The notes beneath the pieces were generated by a model. That model saw only the letters and a program-made list of their open reading frames with translations. It had not been told where the DNA came from and did no database searches. Shown here one piece after another: positions 1 through 6,226 of a stretch of 9,331 nt of DNA (within the stretch, counting starts at the first letter, position 1; each line of letters begins with the position of its first letter). The position numbers and the translations under genes are program-made. The stretch is from Clostridia bacterium (GTDB taxonomy: Bacteria; Bacillota; Clostridia; Oscillospirales; Acutalibacteraceae): assembly GCA_900755995.1 (NCBI GenBank), contig CAAEIM010000040.1, positions 1-9,331 of the forward strand. The letters are read 5' to 3'.

Positions 1-594
1 ATTCTTTGCTACATACTCCATGAATTTTCTCTGCTGATCCACAGTCAACGCTCGCCTTGTCTTTCTGGCACCACCATTACGCTTTTTTACTTCACAGTAT
101 GCTCCGTCTACCGGATTCTTCCTTATGATATCATCTCTGACAGCAAGCTGAAATGTAGGTCTTAATACTGTGTTAATTGTCTCAAGCGTATTAATCTGTA
201 ATCCCTGATTATTAATCAAGTCTGTATAAAAGAACAACACGTCTGAGTATTTCACATCTCTTACTTTCTTCTTGCCAAATGTATCACGAATAAAATGATT
301 CCATGTATACAAATAATTACTGTAAGTAGTGCTGCGCAATTCTGTTTTAGTTGATATGTACCTGTCAAACAAAAAGTTCACATCAGCCTTTCCTGCGACA
401 TAGACATCAAGTCCATCCAACTGGTCTTTTTGTAACTGTTCTTCTCTTTCTCGAAGTTTTACCAAAGACTGTGCATAAATGGTCCTTTTCTTGCCTAATG
501 GATCAATATATACATATGAGTATCTTCCGTCGCCTTTTCTGTAACCCTCACCCTTTCTTAATACTCTGCCTTTACCATCTTTTCTACAAGCCAT
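1..594 (-). CDS. int: Tn916-type tyrosine recombinase (integrase), N-terminal part, cut by the window edge
   Basis: The frame is open from an ATG at 594 to base 1, giving 198 residues with no stop; the C-terminal part lies outside the window. Tyrosine recombinases of this kind integrate and excise mobile elements. Residues 1-60 are basic and resemble the Tn916 Int arm-binding domain (RVLRKGEGYRKGDGRYSYVY, then an IDPLGKKRTIY strand). Residues about 70-165 look like the SAM-like core-binding domain, with the TYSNYLYTWNHFIRD helix and the family-like RPTFQLAVRDDIIRKNPVDG stretch. The catalytic R, H-x-x-R and Y residues would be in the missing part, so activity cannot be judged. The start is supported by GGAAAGGAGAG just upstream. 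The ribbon-helix-helix gene ends 32 bases before it, so the two are probably co-transcribed. Because int is usually terminal in such elements, the attachment site is expected to the left. Confidence 0.9.
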   Translation of the reverse strand, partial: MACRKDGKGRVLRKGEGYRKGDGRYSYVYIDPLGKKRTIYAQSLVKLREREEQLQKDQLDGLDVYVAGKADVNFLFDRYISTKTELRSTTYSNYLYTWNHFIRDTFGKKKVRDVKYSDVLFFYTDLINNQGLQINTLETINTVLRPTFQLAVRDDIIRKNPVDGAYCEVKKRNGGARKTRRALTVDQQRKFMEYVAKN

Positions 595-598
595 TATT

Positions 599-615
599 CT
601 CTCCTTTCCGGAGAA
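599..615 (-). promoter_or_regulatory. Hairpin covering the int ribosome binding site
   Basis: In the leftward transcript, TTCTCC (615-610) can pair with GGAGAG (604-599) around the loop GGAAA, a 6-bp stem including one G-U pair. The 3' arm is the Shine-Dalgarno sequence of int, so the fold would hide it. This may keep integrase translation low. The pairing is seen in sequence; the regulatory role is inference. Confidence 0.4.
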
Positions 616-626
616 AAGAGCCTGTT

Positions 627-803
627 CTACTGATTAGCCTGTTGCTTCATTTGTAATTCAACACCCATTCTAATCAATTGCGAAATGGATAGATTATGAG
701 TCTCAGCATACTCAACCATTATCTGGTATTCCTCTTCTTTGAATTTAACAGTCACCTTATGGTCAAAAGGTTTCTCTGCTTTTGGTCTTCCAGTTCTAGC
801 CAT
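627..803 (-). CDS. Small ribbon-helix-helix (CopG/Arc-like) DNA-binding protein, likely regulator of int
   Basis: A 58-residue protein starting MARTGRPKAEKPFDHK, then a strand-like KVTVKF, a first helix (about 21-35) and a second helix (about 39-53) containing LSISQLIRMGVEL. This strand-helix-helix pattern is typical of ribbon-helix-helix proteins, which dimerise and bind palindromic DNA through the strand. The ATG at 803 is preceded by GAAGGAGG at 7-base spacing. A clean promoter lies upstream, and its spacer is filled by a near-perfect palindrome, as expected of an autorepressor. The gene sits 32 bases upstream of int, the place xis usually occupies in Tn916-like elements; no winged-helix excisionase is visible, so it may also help direct excision. 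That role is inference. Alternatively it is an antitoxin-like regulator, but no toxin gene is adjacent. Confidence 0.8.
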   Translation of the reverse strand: MARTGRPKAEKPFDHKVTVKFKEEEYQIMVEYAETHNLSISQLIRMGVELQMKQQANQ

Positions 804-831
804 CTGTATGCCTCCTTCATATCTTAATCAT

Positions 832-860
832 ATTATACTTTTGGTCTGACCGAAAGTTAA
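832..860 (-). promoter_or_regulatory. Promoter of the RHH-int operon
   Basis: On the minus strand, TTAACT (860-855) and a perfect TATAAT (837-832) are separated by exactly 17 bases. Transcription would start near 825, giving a leader of about 20 bases that holds the GGAGG site of the RHH gene. Confidence 0.7.
837..857. promoter_or_regulatory. Palindromic operator inside the RHH-int promoter
   Basis: Arms ACTTTTGGTC and GACCGAAAGT flank a central T; nine of ten positions are self-complementary. The palindrome spans the promoter spacer and touches both the -10 and -35 hexamers, so a bound dimer would block RNA polymerase. The obvious candidate binder is the RHH protein encoded just downstream (inference). 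One half-site, CTTTTGGTCT, recurs exactly at 779-788 inside the RHH gene. Confidence 0.65.
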
Positions 861-889
861 TACATTTTTTCTCTCTTGGCTCATTTTTC

Positions 890-934
890 TCCATACTTGT
901 TTGTAGCATCATCATCAGGTCTTATTTGTATGGA
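890..934. repeat. Inverted repeat TCCATAC / GTATGGA
   Basis: Seven-base perfect arms at 890-896 and 928-934 enclose 31 bases. It lies upstream of the RHH-int promoter in AT-rich non-coding DNA. It could be a protein site or part of a recombination or transfer region, but the arms are short and chance is not excluded. Confidence 0.3.
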
Positions 935-1044
935 AATGCAAGGAACAATGACAATCTTTGCAGTAAATCTTAAGAGAATAATTAAATTAATGAATGAAAA
1001 ATAAGAACTTTATCCGAAAAAGACAAGCAATTTATATTTCGCCT

Positions 1045-1080
1045 AACAAAAAATCCACCAGAATCATAAAAACTCTGATG
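1045..1080 (-). terminator. Intrinsic terminator, leftward
   Basis: In the minus-strand transcript, CATCAGA (1080-1074) pairs with TCTGGTG (1062-1056), seven pairs including one G-U, with an 11-base loop, followed by GATTTTTTG. The plus strand also has a T-rich run after the stem (AATTTTTTCTTTTTT), so it may work in both directions. It is well placed to end transcripts from the effector operon before the RHH-int unit. Confidence 0.6.
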
Positions 1081-1141
1081 AATTTTTTCTTTTTTATTAA
1101 AGTCAAAATAAAAATGGTATGTTTTTCAGTGCCCTCTCATT

Positions 1142-1170
1142 TTGTAGATAGGGGTAGTATAATGTATAAT
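1142..1170 (+). promoter_or_regulatory. Possible rightward promoter with no gene downstream
   Basis: TTGTAG (1142-1147), a 17-base spacer and TATAAT (1165-1170) form a plausible sigma-A promoter on the plus strand; another TATAAT overlaps at 1158-1163. No open frame follows. It would fire toward the 3' end of the winged-helix gene, giving a non-coding or antisense RNA if active. The -35 box matches only moderately and the region is AT-rich, so chance is possible. Confidence 0.35.
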
Positions 1171-1312
1171 GTCGAGATATTACGAAGATAACTCGTAGAA
1201 AATGCAAAGTCCAGTCGCAAGTTTAGACACGATATTTCTCTTAACCGTCGTATAAAATCAACATTTGCAGGGATTTATCAAATTCCGACATACCGTCTTA
1301 GAAAATGAATAA

Positions 1313-1343
1313 TCCCTCGCAATTCATTATGAACTACGAGGGA
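1313..1343 (-). terminator. Hairpin just after the orphan winged-helix gene
   Basis: TCCCTCG (1313-1319) and CGAGGGA (1337-1343) form a perfect 7-bp GC-rich stem, and the loop contains a second dyad (TTCAT/ATGAA). It begins a few bases past the stop of the winged-helix gene. The following leftward sequence, TTATTCATTTTC, is only moderately T-rich, so it is either a weak terminator or a 3'-end stabilising structure, backed up by the hairpin at 1056-1080. Confidence 0.5.
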
Positions 1344-1347
1344 CTGC

Positions 1348-1806
1348 TTACTGACTGTTAAAGCGGTAGCCGATCTCACGAACACTATCTATGGAAAAGT
1401 GAGAGTTTGTATCACAAAGTTTTTTACGAAGATTCCGAATGTAAAAGCCTACGGTATCCTTTTCATTGCCTGCTGATATTTCGCCCCACACCTTATCATA
1501 AATCTGCTCGTATGTAAGAACACGACCTTTATTGGCTGCGAGCAAGCAGAGTATATCGTACTCTTTGACGGTCAGTTCAATTTCCTGACCGTTATTGATA
1601 ACTCTGCGCCGGCTCAAATTGATTTCTAAGCCGGAAAGGGATAATGTCGGCTCATATGAAATCTCTAATTTTTCAAAATCAGGGTGCTGTTTTACAAAAG
1701 CCAGCATATCGTCAAAGGCTGTTGAGTCTTGTGCTTTGAACTCCATTATTACGATTCGTCCGATATTATCACCCCCCTTGGTTAGTTTTTTTGTCTTGGA
1801 CAACAT
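1348..1806 (-). CDS. Orphan OmpR/PhoB-type winged-helix DNA-binding protein without receiver domain
   Basis: 152 residues if the ATG at 1806 is used. Residues about 57-150 form a Trans_reg_C winged helix: an N-terminal strand platform (LSGLEINLSRRRV), ELTVKEYDILCLLAANKGRVLTYEQI (given in part), the KDTVGFYIRNLRKKL recognition-helix region and the wing SIDSVREIGYRF. A normal response regulator would have about 120 receiver residues before this; here only about 50 unrelated residues precede it, with no acidic pocket or phosphorylated Asp. It would bind DNA without phosphorylation control. It follows the carboxypeptidase by 5 bases and ends the effector operon, so it may give feedback on that operon or act on another promoter. 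The start is uncertain: ATG 1806 has no Shine-Dalgarno, a G-run at 1772-1777 sits 7 bases before an ATC codon, and ATG 1746 is the next option. Its recognition helix differs from that of the VanR-like protein. Confidence 0.8.
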   Translation of the reverse strand: MLSKTKKLTKGGDNIGRIVIMEFKAQDSTAFDDMLAFVKQHPDFEKLEISYEPTLSLSGLEINLSRRRVINNGQEIELTVKEYDILCLLAANKGRVLTYEQIYDKVWGEISAGNEKDTVGFYIRNLRKKLCDTNSHFSIDSVREIGYRFNSQ

Positions 1807-1811
1807 AAGAT

Positions 1812-2768
1812 TTATTGCGTGAGATAATACGATTCATCAATCGTTTTCAGAATAAAATTCACATCGTCATAACGAGAGGAATCGGACTGAGAGCCTAAAC
1901 TGCATATCAAAAACTCTTTTCCGTGCTGCTGATAAAGCACAATCAAGTTATAGTCGTCAGACAGAGAGCCAGTCTTAATTCCGCATACATTTTCGTTGTA
2001 ATATTCGGATGTCGGATCAAGGAAGGCGTTTGTATTCTGCCATATTTGTGTACTGCCATCAGGCAGTGTTGCCGTATAAGTGTTTTGAGATACAATTTCT
2101 CTAAACCACGAGTATTCCAACAACCGATATACTACTTCTTTCAAATCTAAAGTGGTGGTAAGTGCCTCCATATCAAAACCACTCGGATCATATAAAACTG
2201 TGTCTAAGTACCCCTGCTGTTGCAAATGCAGGTTTAAGTTCTCCATGAAAATCCTCACACGCTCTTGACAGCTTTCTGCTTGCGGCGAAAGTAATCCTCC
2301 ACAATAATCAGCAACCACATAAGCTGCGTCATTCCCTGACGGTACTAACATTGCCGCAAATAGATTGTGTAAAAAGTATTCTTTTTCCTTGATTTGAGCA
2401 ACAGACGAGCCAGGTTTCGTGAGTGAAATAGCACCATAGTCTGCAACAACGATACTATCAAGGTCTGCTAAAGTTGACGCATACTCAATAACAAACAGCT
2501 TGGCTAAACTTGCAGGAATTTGTGGCTCGTTCTCGTTTTTTGAAACAAATATTTCATCATCAGAACAATCCACCAAAATCAGCGATTTTGCATTATAAGA
2601 GTCAGGAAAATCTTCTTTGTAGAGAAAACCATTTATTTTATTCTTTACCTCTCTGAAATTTTCCGGCTGCATTGCCCACGGCACAAACATTATACCTATG
2701 CCGATACAAACTACAAGCAAAAACAAAAATACTCCAAATCGTTTTTTCTTACGGCGTTTTCTCTGCAT
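1812..2768 (-). CDS. PBP5-type D-alanyl-D-alanine carboxypeptidase (peptidase S11 family), membrane-anchored
   Basis: 318 residues. A very basic N-terminus (RKRRKKKR) is followed by one hydrophobic segment (about residues 11-30) with no obvious cleavage site, so it is probably an N-terminal anchor with the enzyme outside. All three penicillin-binding motifs are visible: S87-L-A-K90, S144-G-N146 and K265-T-G267. Family members remove the terminal D-Ala from peptidoglycan stem pentapeptides. I chose ATG 2768 because GGAGGTGA, a full anti-Shine-Dalgarno match, ends 8 bases before it; the longer GTG start at 2780 overlaps that site. The gene lies 43 bases after the lipoprotein gene and 5 bases before the winged-helix gene. 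Beside VanRS-like regulators it occupies the role of VanY, and a PBP-type rather than zinc-type VanY is known from vanD clusters. Whether it lowers glycopeptide or other cell-wall antibiotic sensitivity is inference. Confidence 0.92.
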   Translation of the reverse strand: MQRKRRKKKRFGVFLFLLVVCIGIGIMFVPWAMQPENFREVKNKINGFLYKEDFPDSYNAKSLILVDCSDDEIFVSKNENEPQIPASLAKLFVIEYASTLADLDSIVVADYGAISLTKPGSSVAQIKEKEYFLHNLFAAMLVPSGNDAAYVVADYCGGLLSPQAESCQERVRIFMENLNLHLQQQGYLDTVLYDPSGFDMEALTTTLDLKEVVYRLLEYSWFREIVSQNTYTATLPDGSTQIWQNTNAFLDPTSEYYNENVCGIKTGSLSDDYNLIVLYQQHGKEFLICSLGSQSDSSRYDDVNFILKTIDESYYLTQ

Positions 2769-2811
2769 ATATGTGCTCACCTCCCAACACCAAAACTCCT
2801 ATGTGCCATTT

Positions 2812-3315
2812 TTAATCGGCATAATTTGCCTGAATACACTCTGTAAATCCAGACGGATCTCCCAACTTAGCTTTATCAATATTATCACGAAGATATTTGC
2901 GTGTGGCGTCATCACAGCGATCTGTTCCCATATAAGGCATATCAAAGGCTTTTTCGAGTTCAGCTAAGGCTTTTGCCGCCCTTTCCGAATCCGTATTGTA
3001 AGTATCAAGCCATTCCTGCATCCAAGAATATTCCCAAAGGTTAGATGCTCTTGTATCGCCATATCCTATCTGAAAAGACGCTCCCGTATCTTCGCCTTCC
3101 AAAGCATCAGGCGGCGTAAAGCCCTCCGGCCAATTCAAACTCTCAATGGTCGTTAGGTATTCTTCTTCAATGGTAGCAAAGTCCGTGAAACCTCTTGTGT
3201 TTGTGTCGGAGTCCGAAGAAGTGGAGCAGCCTGCCAGCATAATCACCAGCAAAGAAATCATAACACACAGTAACAGTCTGTACGGTCTTTCGGATTTTGA
3301 GATCGTTCGTTTCAT
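2812..3315 (-). CDS. Lipoprotein of unknown function in the transporter operon
   Basis: 167 residues with a clear lipoprotein signal: basic start, hydrophobic core and lipobox L-A-G-C with Cys30 as the lipidated residue. A Ser/Asp/Thr-rich linker follows, then an acidic, Trp- and Tyr-rich mature domain with predicted helices (about 120-160). I do not recognise the family. It should sit on the outer face of the membrane. The start ATG at 3315 has GGAGG 7 bases upstream. It lies 27 bases after the permease gene and 43 before the carboxypeptidase, in the same operon. One possibility by analogy with LanI proteins next to LanFEG transporters is binding of a peptide antibiotic at the cell surface; an accessory subunit of the transporter is equally possible. 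Both are inference. Confidence 0.8.
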   Translation of the reverse strand: MKRTISKSERPYRLLLCVMISLLVIMLAGCSTSSDSDTNTRGFTDFATIEEEYLTTIESLNWPEGFTPPDALEGEDTGASFQIGYGDTRASNLWEYSWMQEWLDTYNTDSERAAKALAELEKAFDMPYMGTDRCDDATRKYLRDNIDKAKLGDPSGFTECIQANYAD

Positions 3316-3342
3316 TTTGTTTCCTCCTTGAATTGAGTTTTA

Positions 3343-4536
3343 TTATCTAAGAGCCAATGCAGGCTCTAATTTTGCTGCTTTCAATGCTGGTAATAATCCG
3401 CCCAATAATGCTGTAAGCACAGACACAGCAACTGCAACAACAGCAACGCTGATTGGATAACTCGGTGTTCCCACCGGGGAATCCACAGGGAGCAACGCTC
3501 CAATACAATGCACCAAAATCAGCGAAATCAAAATAGCTGCAAAGCAAACGAATATTGATAAAATCAACTGTGAGCCTAAAACCAATGCCACAATATTTGT
3601 TCGTGAAGCACCTATCGCTCTGCGGATCAGCAACTCATGTGTGCGCTGTTCCAATGAAGATAGTCCGATATTGATCTGCCCTAATACGGAAACAAACAGC
3701 AACAAAAGCGAAGTAACCAAAAGCCCTAATTGCAGTATGGACAATACCGAATCATAGGTATCTCCAATATCACTCCGCCCAGCACTTTCCCAGTAACCGC
3801 CAATGGTATCAGTCAAAATGTCGCCAAGGGCAGAATGTATCTGTTCGATTGTCAGTCCTGTTGTGGGATGCCAATACACATTTGCATTTTGTACTTGCCA
3901 CATTGCTGGTGCGAAATTGAGGATCGCCGCAGAATCCGCATAGATAGTCGGAAAATCCCTGCCATCGTTTACTACTCCGACAATATTGAATGGGGTTAAC
4001 GAAAGTGTGCTTTTTACATTTCCTGCAGCATAGGGCGAATCATTAAAATAGTTTTTAGCTTCTTTGTTTATGACCACTTCAAGCGATCCGCCCTCACTCG
4101 AAGGCTCTAACCATCTACCGGATGTCATTGGAAGATTATAGACTTGACTATATGCCTCCGTGGTGCAAACTAAATCAAAAGCCATCAGGTTTTGGTAAAC
4201 ATCATTCGGCGGTATTGGCGTTAAATCTTTCATTGGTGCAAATCGAATATCTTCTCCCATAGAAAAAGTAACAGCGGCTACATCATCAATGGCTTCAAAT
4301 CTCTGGAATAATTGTTCCATTTTATTTCTATCGTGAAAATCGGATTCCGTTATCACGAATGAGTAAGTAGGTGACCAGCCATATACCTGTGCGTTTACGG
4401 AAATCAAATACTCCCGTCCAAGCGTACCAACTAATACCGATCCAAGCATTGCGATAATGCCTACAAGCATTGAAACACTTGTCAGAATACTTCTAAGTGG
4501 AGACAGACGAAGGTCTTTAAGTATCATTTTTAGCAC
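3343..4536 (-). CDS. MacB/FtsX-type ABC transporter permease
   Basis: 397 residues with the MacB layout: a cytoplasmic N-terminal helix, TM1 (about 18-40), a large extracellular domain (about 41-262), then TM2 (265-290), TM3 (316-348) and TM4 (361-385). The conserved cytoplasmic loop between TM2 and TM3 (LEQRTHELLIRRAIGASRTN, about 295-314) contacts the ATPase, and the C-terminal LPALKAAKLEPALALR is a family hallmark. Such proteins do not form a classic channel but drive extracellular conformational change to expel peptides, antibiotics or lipoproteins. The start is probably GTG 4536, placed 7 bases after GGAGG; ATG 4527 is 9 bases further on with poorer spacing. It overlaps the ATPase gene by 20 bases, implying translational coupling. 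With the ATPase and membrane-fusion protein it resembles the YknXYZ/MacAB arrangement. Confidence 0.92.
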   Translation of the reverse strand: MLKMILKDLRLSPLRSILTSVSMLVGIIAMLGSVLVGTLGREYLISVNAQVYGWSPTYSFVITESDFHDRNKMEQLFQRFEAIDDVAAVTFSMGEDIRFAPMKDLTPIPPNDVYQNLMAFDLVCTTEAYSQVYNLPMTSGRWLEPSSEGGSLEVVINKEAKNYFNDSPYAAGNVKSTLSLTPFNIVGVVNDGRDFPTIYADSAAILNFAPAMWQVQNANVYWHPTTGLTIEQIHSALGDILTDTIGGYWESAGRSDIGDTYDSVLSILQLGLLVTSLLLLFVSVLGQINIGLSSLEQRTHELLIRRAIGASRTNIVALVLGSQLILSIFVCFAAILISLILVHCIGALLPVDSPVGTPSYPISVAVVAVAVSVLTALLGGLLPALKAAKLEPALALR

Positions 4537-5230
4537 AAGTTATCCTCCCTCCATCCATTTCAAAAATCGTATCACAGGTATCTGCAATATCAGGATCGTG
4601 CGTAACCAACAGCAGCATAATTCCATTTTCTTTTACGACGCTGTGCAACAGTTCCATAATCTGCGTTCCCGTCTTTTTATCCAACGCTCCCGTAGGCTCA
4701 TCACATAAAATGGCTTCCGGAGATACTGCAAGCGCCCTTGCGATTGCAACTCTTTGTTGTTCACCGCCGGACAAATTGATTGGGTAATCATTTTCCTTGC
4801 TTTCTAAGCCGACACTTTTTAGCAAGCCTGTAATTATCTCGTGACGCTGTTTGGCGGTAAACGACTTTTTGGCATAGAGTAGGGGTAATTCGATATTTTC
4901 CCATACCCGCAAGTGCTTAATCAGAGAGTAGTTCTGAAATACAAATCCGATATTATTGGCTCGCAGTATAGACAGATCACGGTCTTTCAAAGCAGAAATA
5001 GATATACCATCATAAAGGTACTCGCCCTCATATTCCCGATTTAACAAGCCAATAATGGATATAAGGCTTGTTTTGCCTGAGCCGGACTTTCCGACAATGG
5101 CATAACTGCGCCCTCGTTGCAATTCCATATTAGCGTTGGTTACTGTTGTCAGCATATCGCCATTATTCAATTTGACGCTTGCTTTCAAATCCTTTATTTT
5201 GATTAAAGTCTTTTCGGAAATTCCTTTCAT
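4517..5230 (-). CDS. MacB/LolD-type ABC transporter ATP-binding protein
   Basis: 237 residues, the usual size for a stand-alone ATPase of this family. Motifs: Walker A GKSGSGKT (47-54), Q-loop Q99 in FVFQNYSL, signature LSGGEQQR (153-160), Walker B AILCDEPTGALD with D177 and E178, and H-loop H211 in LLVTHDP. All catalytic residues are intact. It powers the FtsX-type permease encoded next. I chose ATG 5230: it lies 4 bases after the stop of the membrane-fusion gene and 10 bases after a GAGGGGG run, whereas the upstream in-frame alternative at 5254 is a TTG lying inside the preceding gene. Stop and start overlaps on both sides show a tightly coupled operon. Confidence 0.95.
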   Translation of the reverse strand: MKGISEKTLIKIKDLKASVKLNNGDMLTTVTNANMELQRGRSYAIVGKSGSGKTSLISIIGLLNREYEGEYLYDGISISALKDRDLSILRANNIGFVFQNYSLIKHLRVWENIELPLLYAKKSFTAKQRHEIITGLLKSVGLESKENDYPINLSGGEQQRVAIARALAVSPEAILCDEPTGALDKKTGTQIMELLHSVVKENGIMLLLVTHDPDIADTCDTIFEMDGGRITCAKNDT

Positions 5231-5234
5231 TTTA

Positions 5235-6089
5235 TCAAATCCCCCTCGGATCAAGGTTTGGCGGAGTAGCAGAAACTACATCGCCCTCCTCTAAGCCGGA
5301 CAGTATTTCTATATTGGCTCCGTCTGTCACACCCAATGTCACTTTTGTTTCCACTCTTTCTCCATTCGGAGTAATTACAGTAACCAATCCCGTCCCTTGT
5401 CTACCCGCTATTACCGACAGCGGCAATATAAGGACATCATTTCTCGTTGTCGCCGTTATGACTACCGTTGCACTTTGCCCCGATTTCACATCGACTGTTT
5501 GACTGATCAAGCATTGCAGAATGCCCTCTTGCGGCACGATTCCCGTAAACGCATTTTCATCTGCGGCAGGCGACACCACGGCAATCATATCGGTTGGTCC
5601 TACACCATCATATACTTGAAATTTTGCTTTCAACTCTGCATACTCCGGTAAGGTACTCAAAAAATTATCTGCCTCTACATTGAGGGCAAATCCTGTATAA
5701 TGCACTATCGCTACGGGATAATTACTCGGTACGCTTTCATTGGATGGGGCAATAGAGGTAATTGTACCATCCACCGGAGATTTCAATTCTTTGCCGTTCA
5801 CAGTTCCAATAATTTGCCCGGCAGTGATTTTTTCTTCTAATTCTACCGCTGTATTAAATATGCCATTTTCGGGTGAGAAAATAATAAACGGTACTGCCGG
5901 AACAATAGTCGTTTGCGTTGAAACGGTTGGAGTAATTGTCCCTCGTACAACTGATACCGTTTTTTCTGCGGATGTTGCGCTATCTGTAAGATTGTTTTCG
6001 TCTGTCTGCCCAATTGCAGAGCAGGCAGATAGCGTAAATACAAGAAACAAAATAGAACATAGCAGCATTTGTTTTCTTAGCAACTTCAT
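5235..6089 (-). CDS. Lipoprotein membrane-fusion (MacA/YknX-like) subunit of the ABC transporter
   Basis: 284 residues from ATG 6089. The signal peptide ends in lipobox L-S-A-C with Cys23, so it is lipid-anchored outside the membrane rather than held by a TM helix. Residues about 65-115 form a lipoyl-like domain whose two halves (SPENGIF...KITAGQIIGTV, then KSPVDGTITSI) join directly with only a few residues between them. The alpha-helical hairpin found in MacA-type adaptors is therefore absent, which explains the short length. Residues about 215-275 match the beta-barrel/membrane-proximal part (VLILPLSVIAG, GLEEGDVV). It probably cooperates with the permease's extracellular domain. Two consecutive ATGs (6092, 6089) follow GGAGG very closely; the second has the better, though still short, spacing. 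It heads the effector operon, downstream of a promoter/terminator element. Confidence 0.88.
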   Translation of the reverse strand: MKLLRKQMLLCSILFLVFTLSACSAIGQTDENNLTDSATSAEKTVSVVRGTITPTVSTQTTIVPAVPFIIFSPENGIFNTAVELEEKITAGQIIGTVNGKELKSPVDGTITSIAPSNESVPSNYPVAIVHYTGFALNVEADNFLSTLPEYAELKAKFQVYDGVGPTDMIAVVSPAADENAFTGIVPQEGILQCLISQTVDVKSGQSATVVITATTRNDVLILPLSVIAGRQGTGLVTVITPNGERVETKVTLGVTDGANIEILSGLEEGDVVSATPPNLDPRGI

Positions 6090-6123
6090 CATTCCTCCTT
6101 ATGCTGTATCACAAAAAATACGA

Positions 6124-6144
6124 GCCTCTATCTTGATACTTTTA
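6124..6144 (-). promoter_or_regulatory. Shared 21-nt motif, copy at the effector operon
   Basis: On the minus strand this copy contains AAAGTATCAAGATAG. It matches the copy upstream of the regulatory operon (8284-8304) at 18 of 21 positions in the same orientation. Here it overlaps the end of the -10 box and the expected transcription start. It is a candidate binding site for the VanR-like or XRE regulator (inference). Confidence 0.5.
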
Positions 6145-6152
6145 TTGTACCA
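6144..6152 (-). promoter_or_regulatory. Extended -10 promoter of the effector operon, inside the hairpin loop
   Basis: The minus strand reads TGGTACAAT, an extended -10 (TGn then TACAAT). No good -35 hexamer lies 17 bases upstream, which suits an activator-dependent promoter. A start near 6137 would give a leader of about 48 bases containing only the 3' arm of the hairpin, so new transcripts would escape termination. Confidence 0.45.
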
Positions 6153-6226
6153 AAACAGAAGCCCGTATTTTCTTGATTGCTCGTAAGATATTCCTCTTTT
6201 TTTCTATGCAAATTCTTACAATTTTC

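Larger units (their letters stand above)
861..1347. other. AT-rich stretch without a gene between the integrase and effector modules
   Basis: I find no convincing gene on either strand here. Short open frames lack ribosome binding sites and recognisable composition. What can be supported is an inverted repeat (890-934), a terminator hairpin (1056-1080), a possible rightward promoter (1142-1170) and a hairpin next to the winged-helix gene stop (1313-1343). The stretch separates two leftward transcription units and may hold remnants of lost element genes. Confidence 0.6.
6115..6171 (-). terminator. Terminator hairpin between regulatory and effector operons
   Basis: In the leftward transcript AAAATACGGGCTTC (6171-6158) pairs with GAGGCTCGTATTTT (6128-6115) over 14 positions, two of them G-U, with a 29-base loop. 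The run of six T at the 3' side fits intrinsic termination. It would stop read-through from the histidine kinase gene. The plus strand can form the same stem followed by CTTG, so it is mainly leftward. Confidence 0.55.

Noticed and set aside
351..656. Plus-strand open frame of 101 codons
   Set aside because: It lies antisense to the integrase start and RHH gene, has no ribosome binding site and a composition typical of a shadow frame.
994..1191. Plus-strand open frame of 65 codons in the gene-free stretch
   Set aside because: Lys/Ile/Phe-rich composition follows the AT-rich DNA, there is no Shine-Dalgarno sequence, and it runs through a terminator hairpin.
1249..1284. Short minus-strand frame of 16 codons (MSEFDKSLQMLILYDG) downstream of the winged-helix gene
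   Set aside because: No good ribosome binding site and too short to judge; could be a relic of a truncated gene but nothing supports it.
5740..6186. Plus-strand open frame of 148 codons
   Set aside because: It is antisense to the membrane-fusion protein gene, which has a lipobox, lipoyl motif and operon context.
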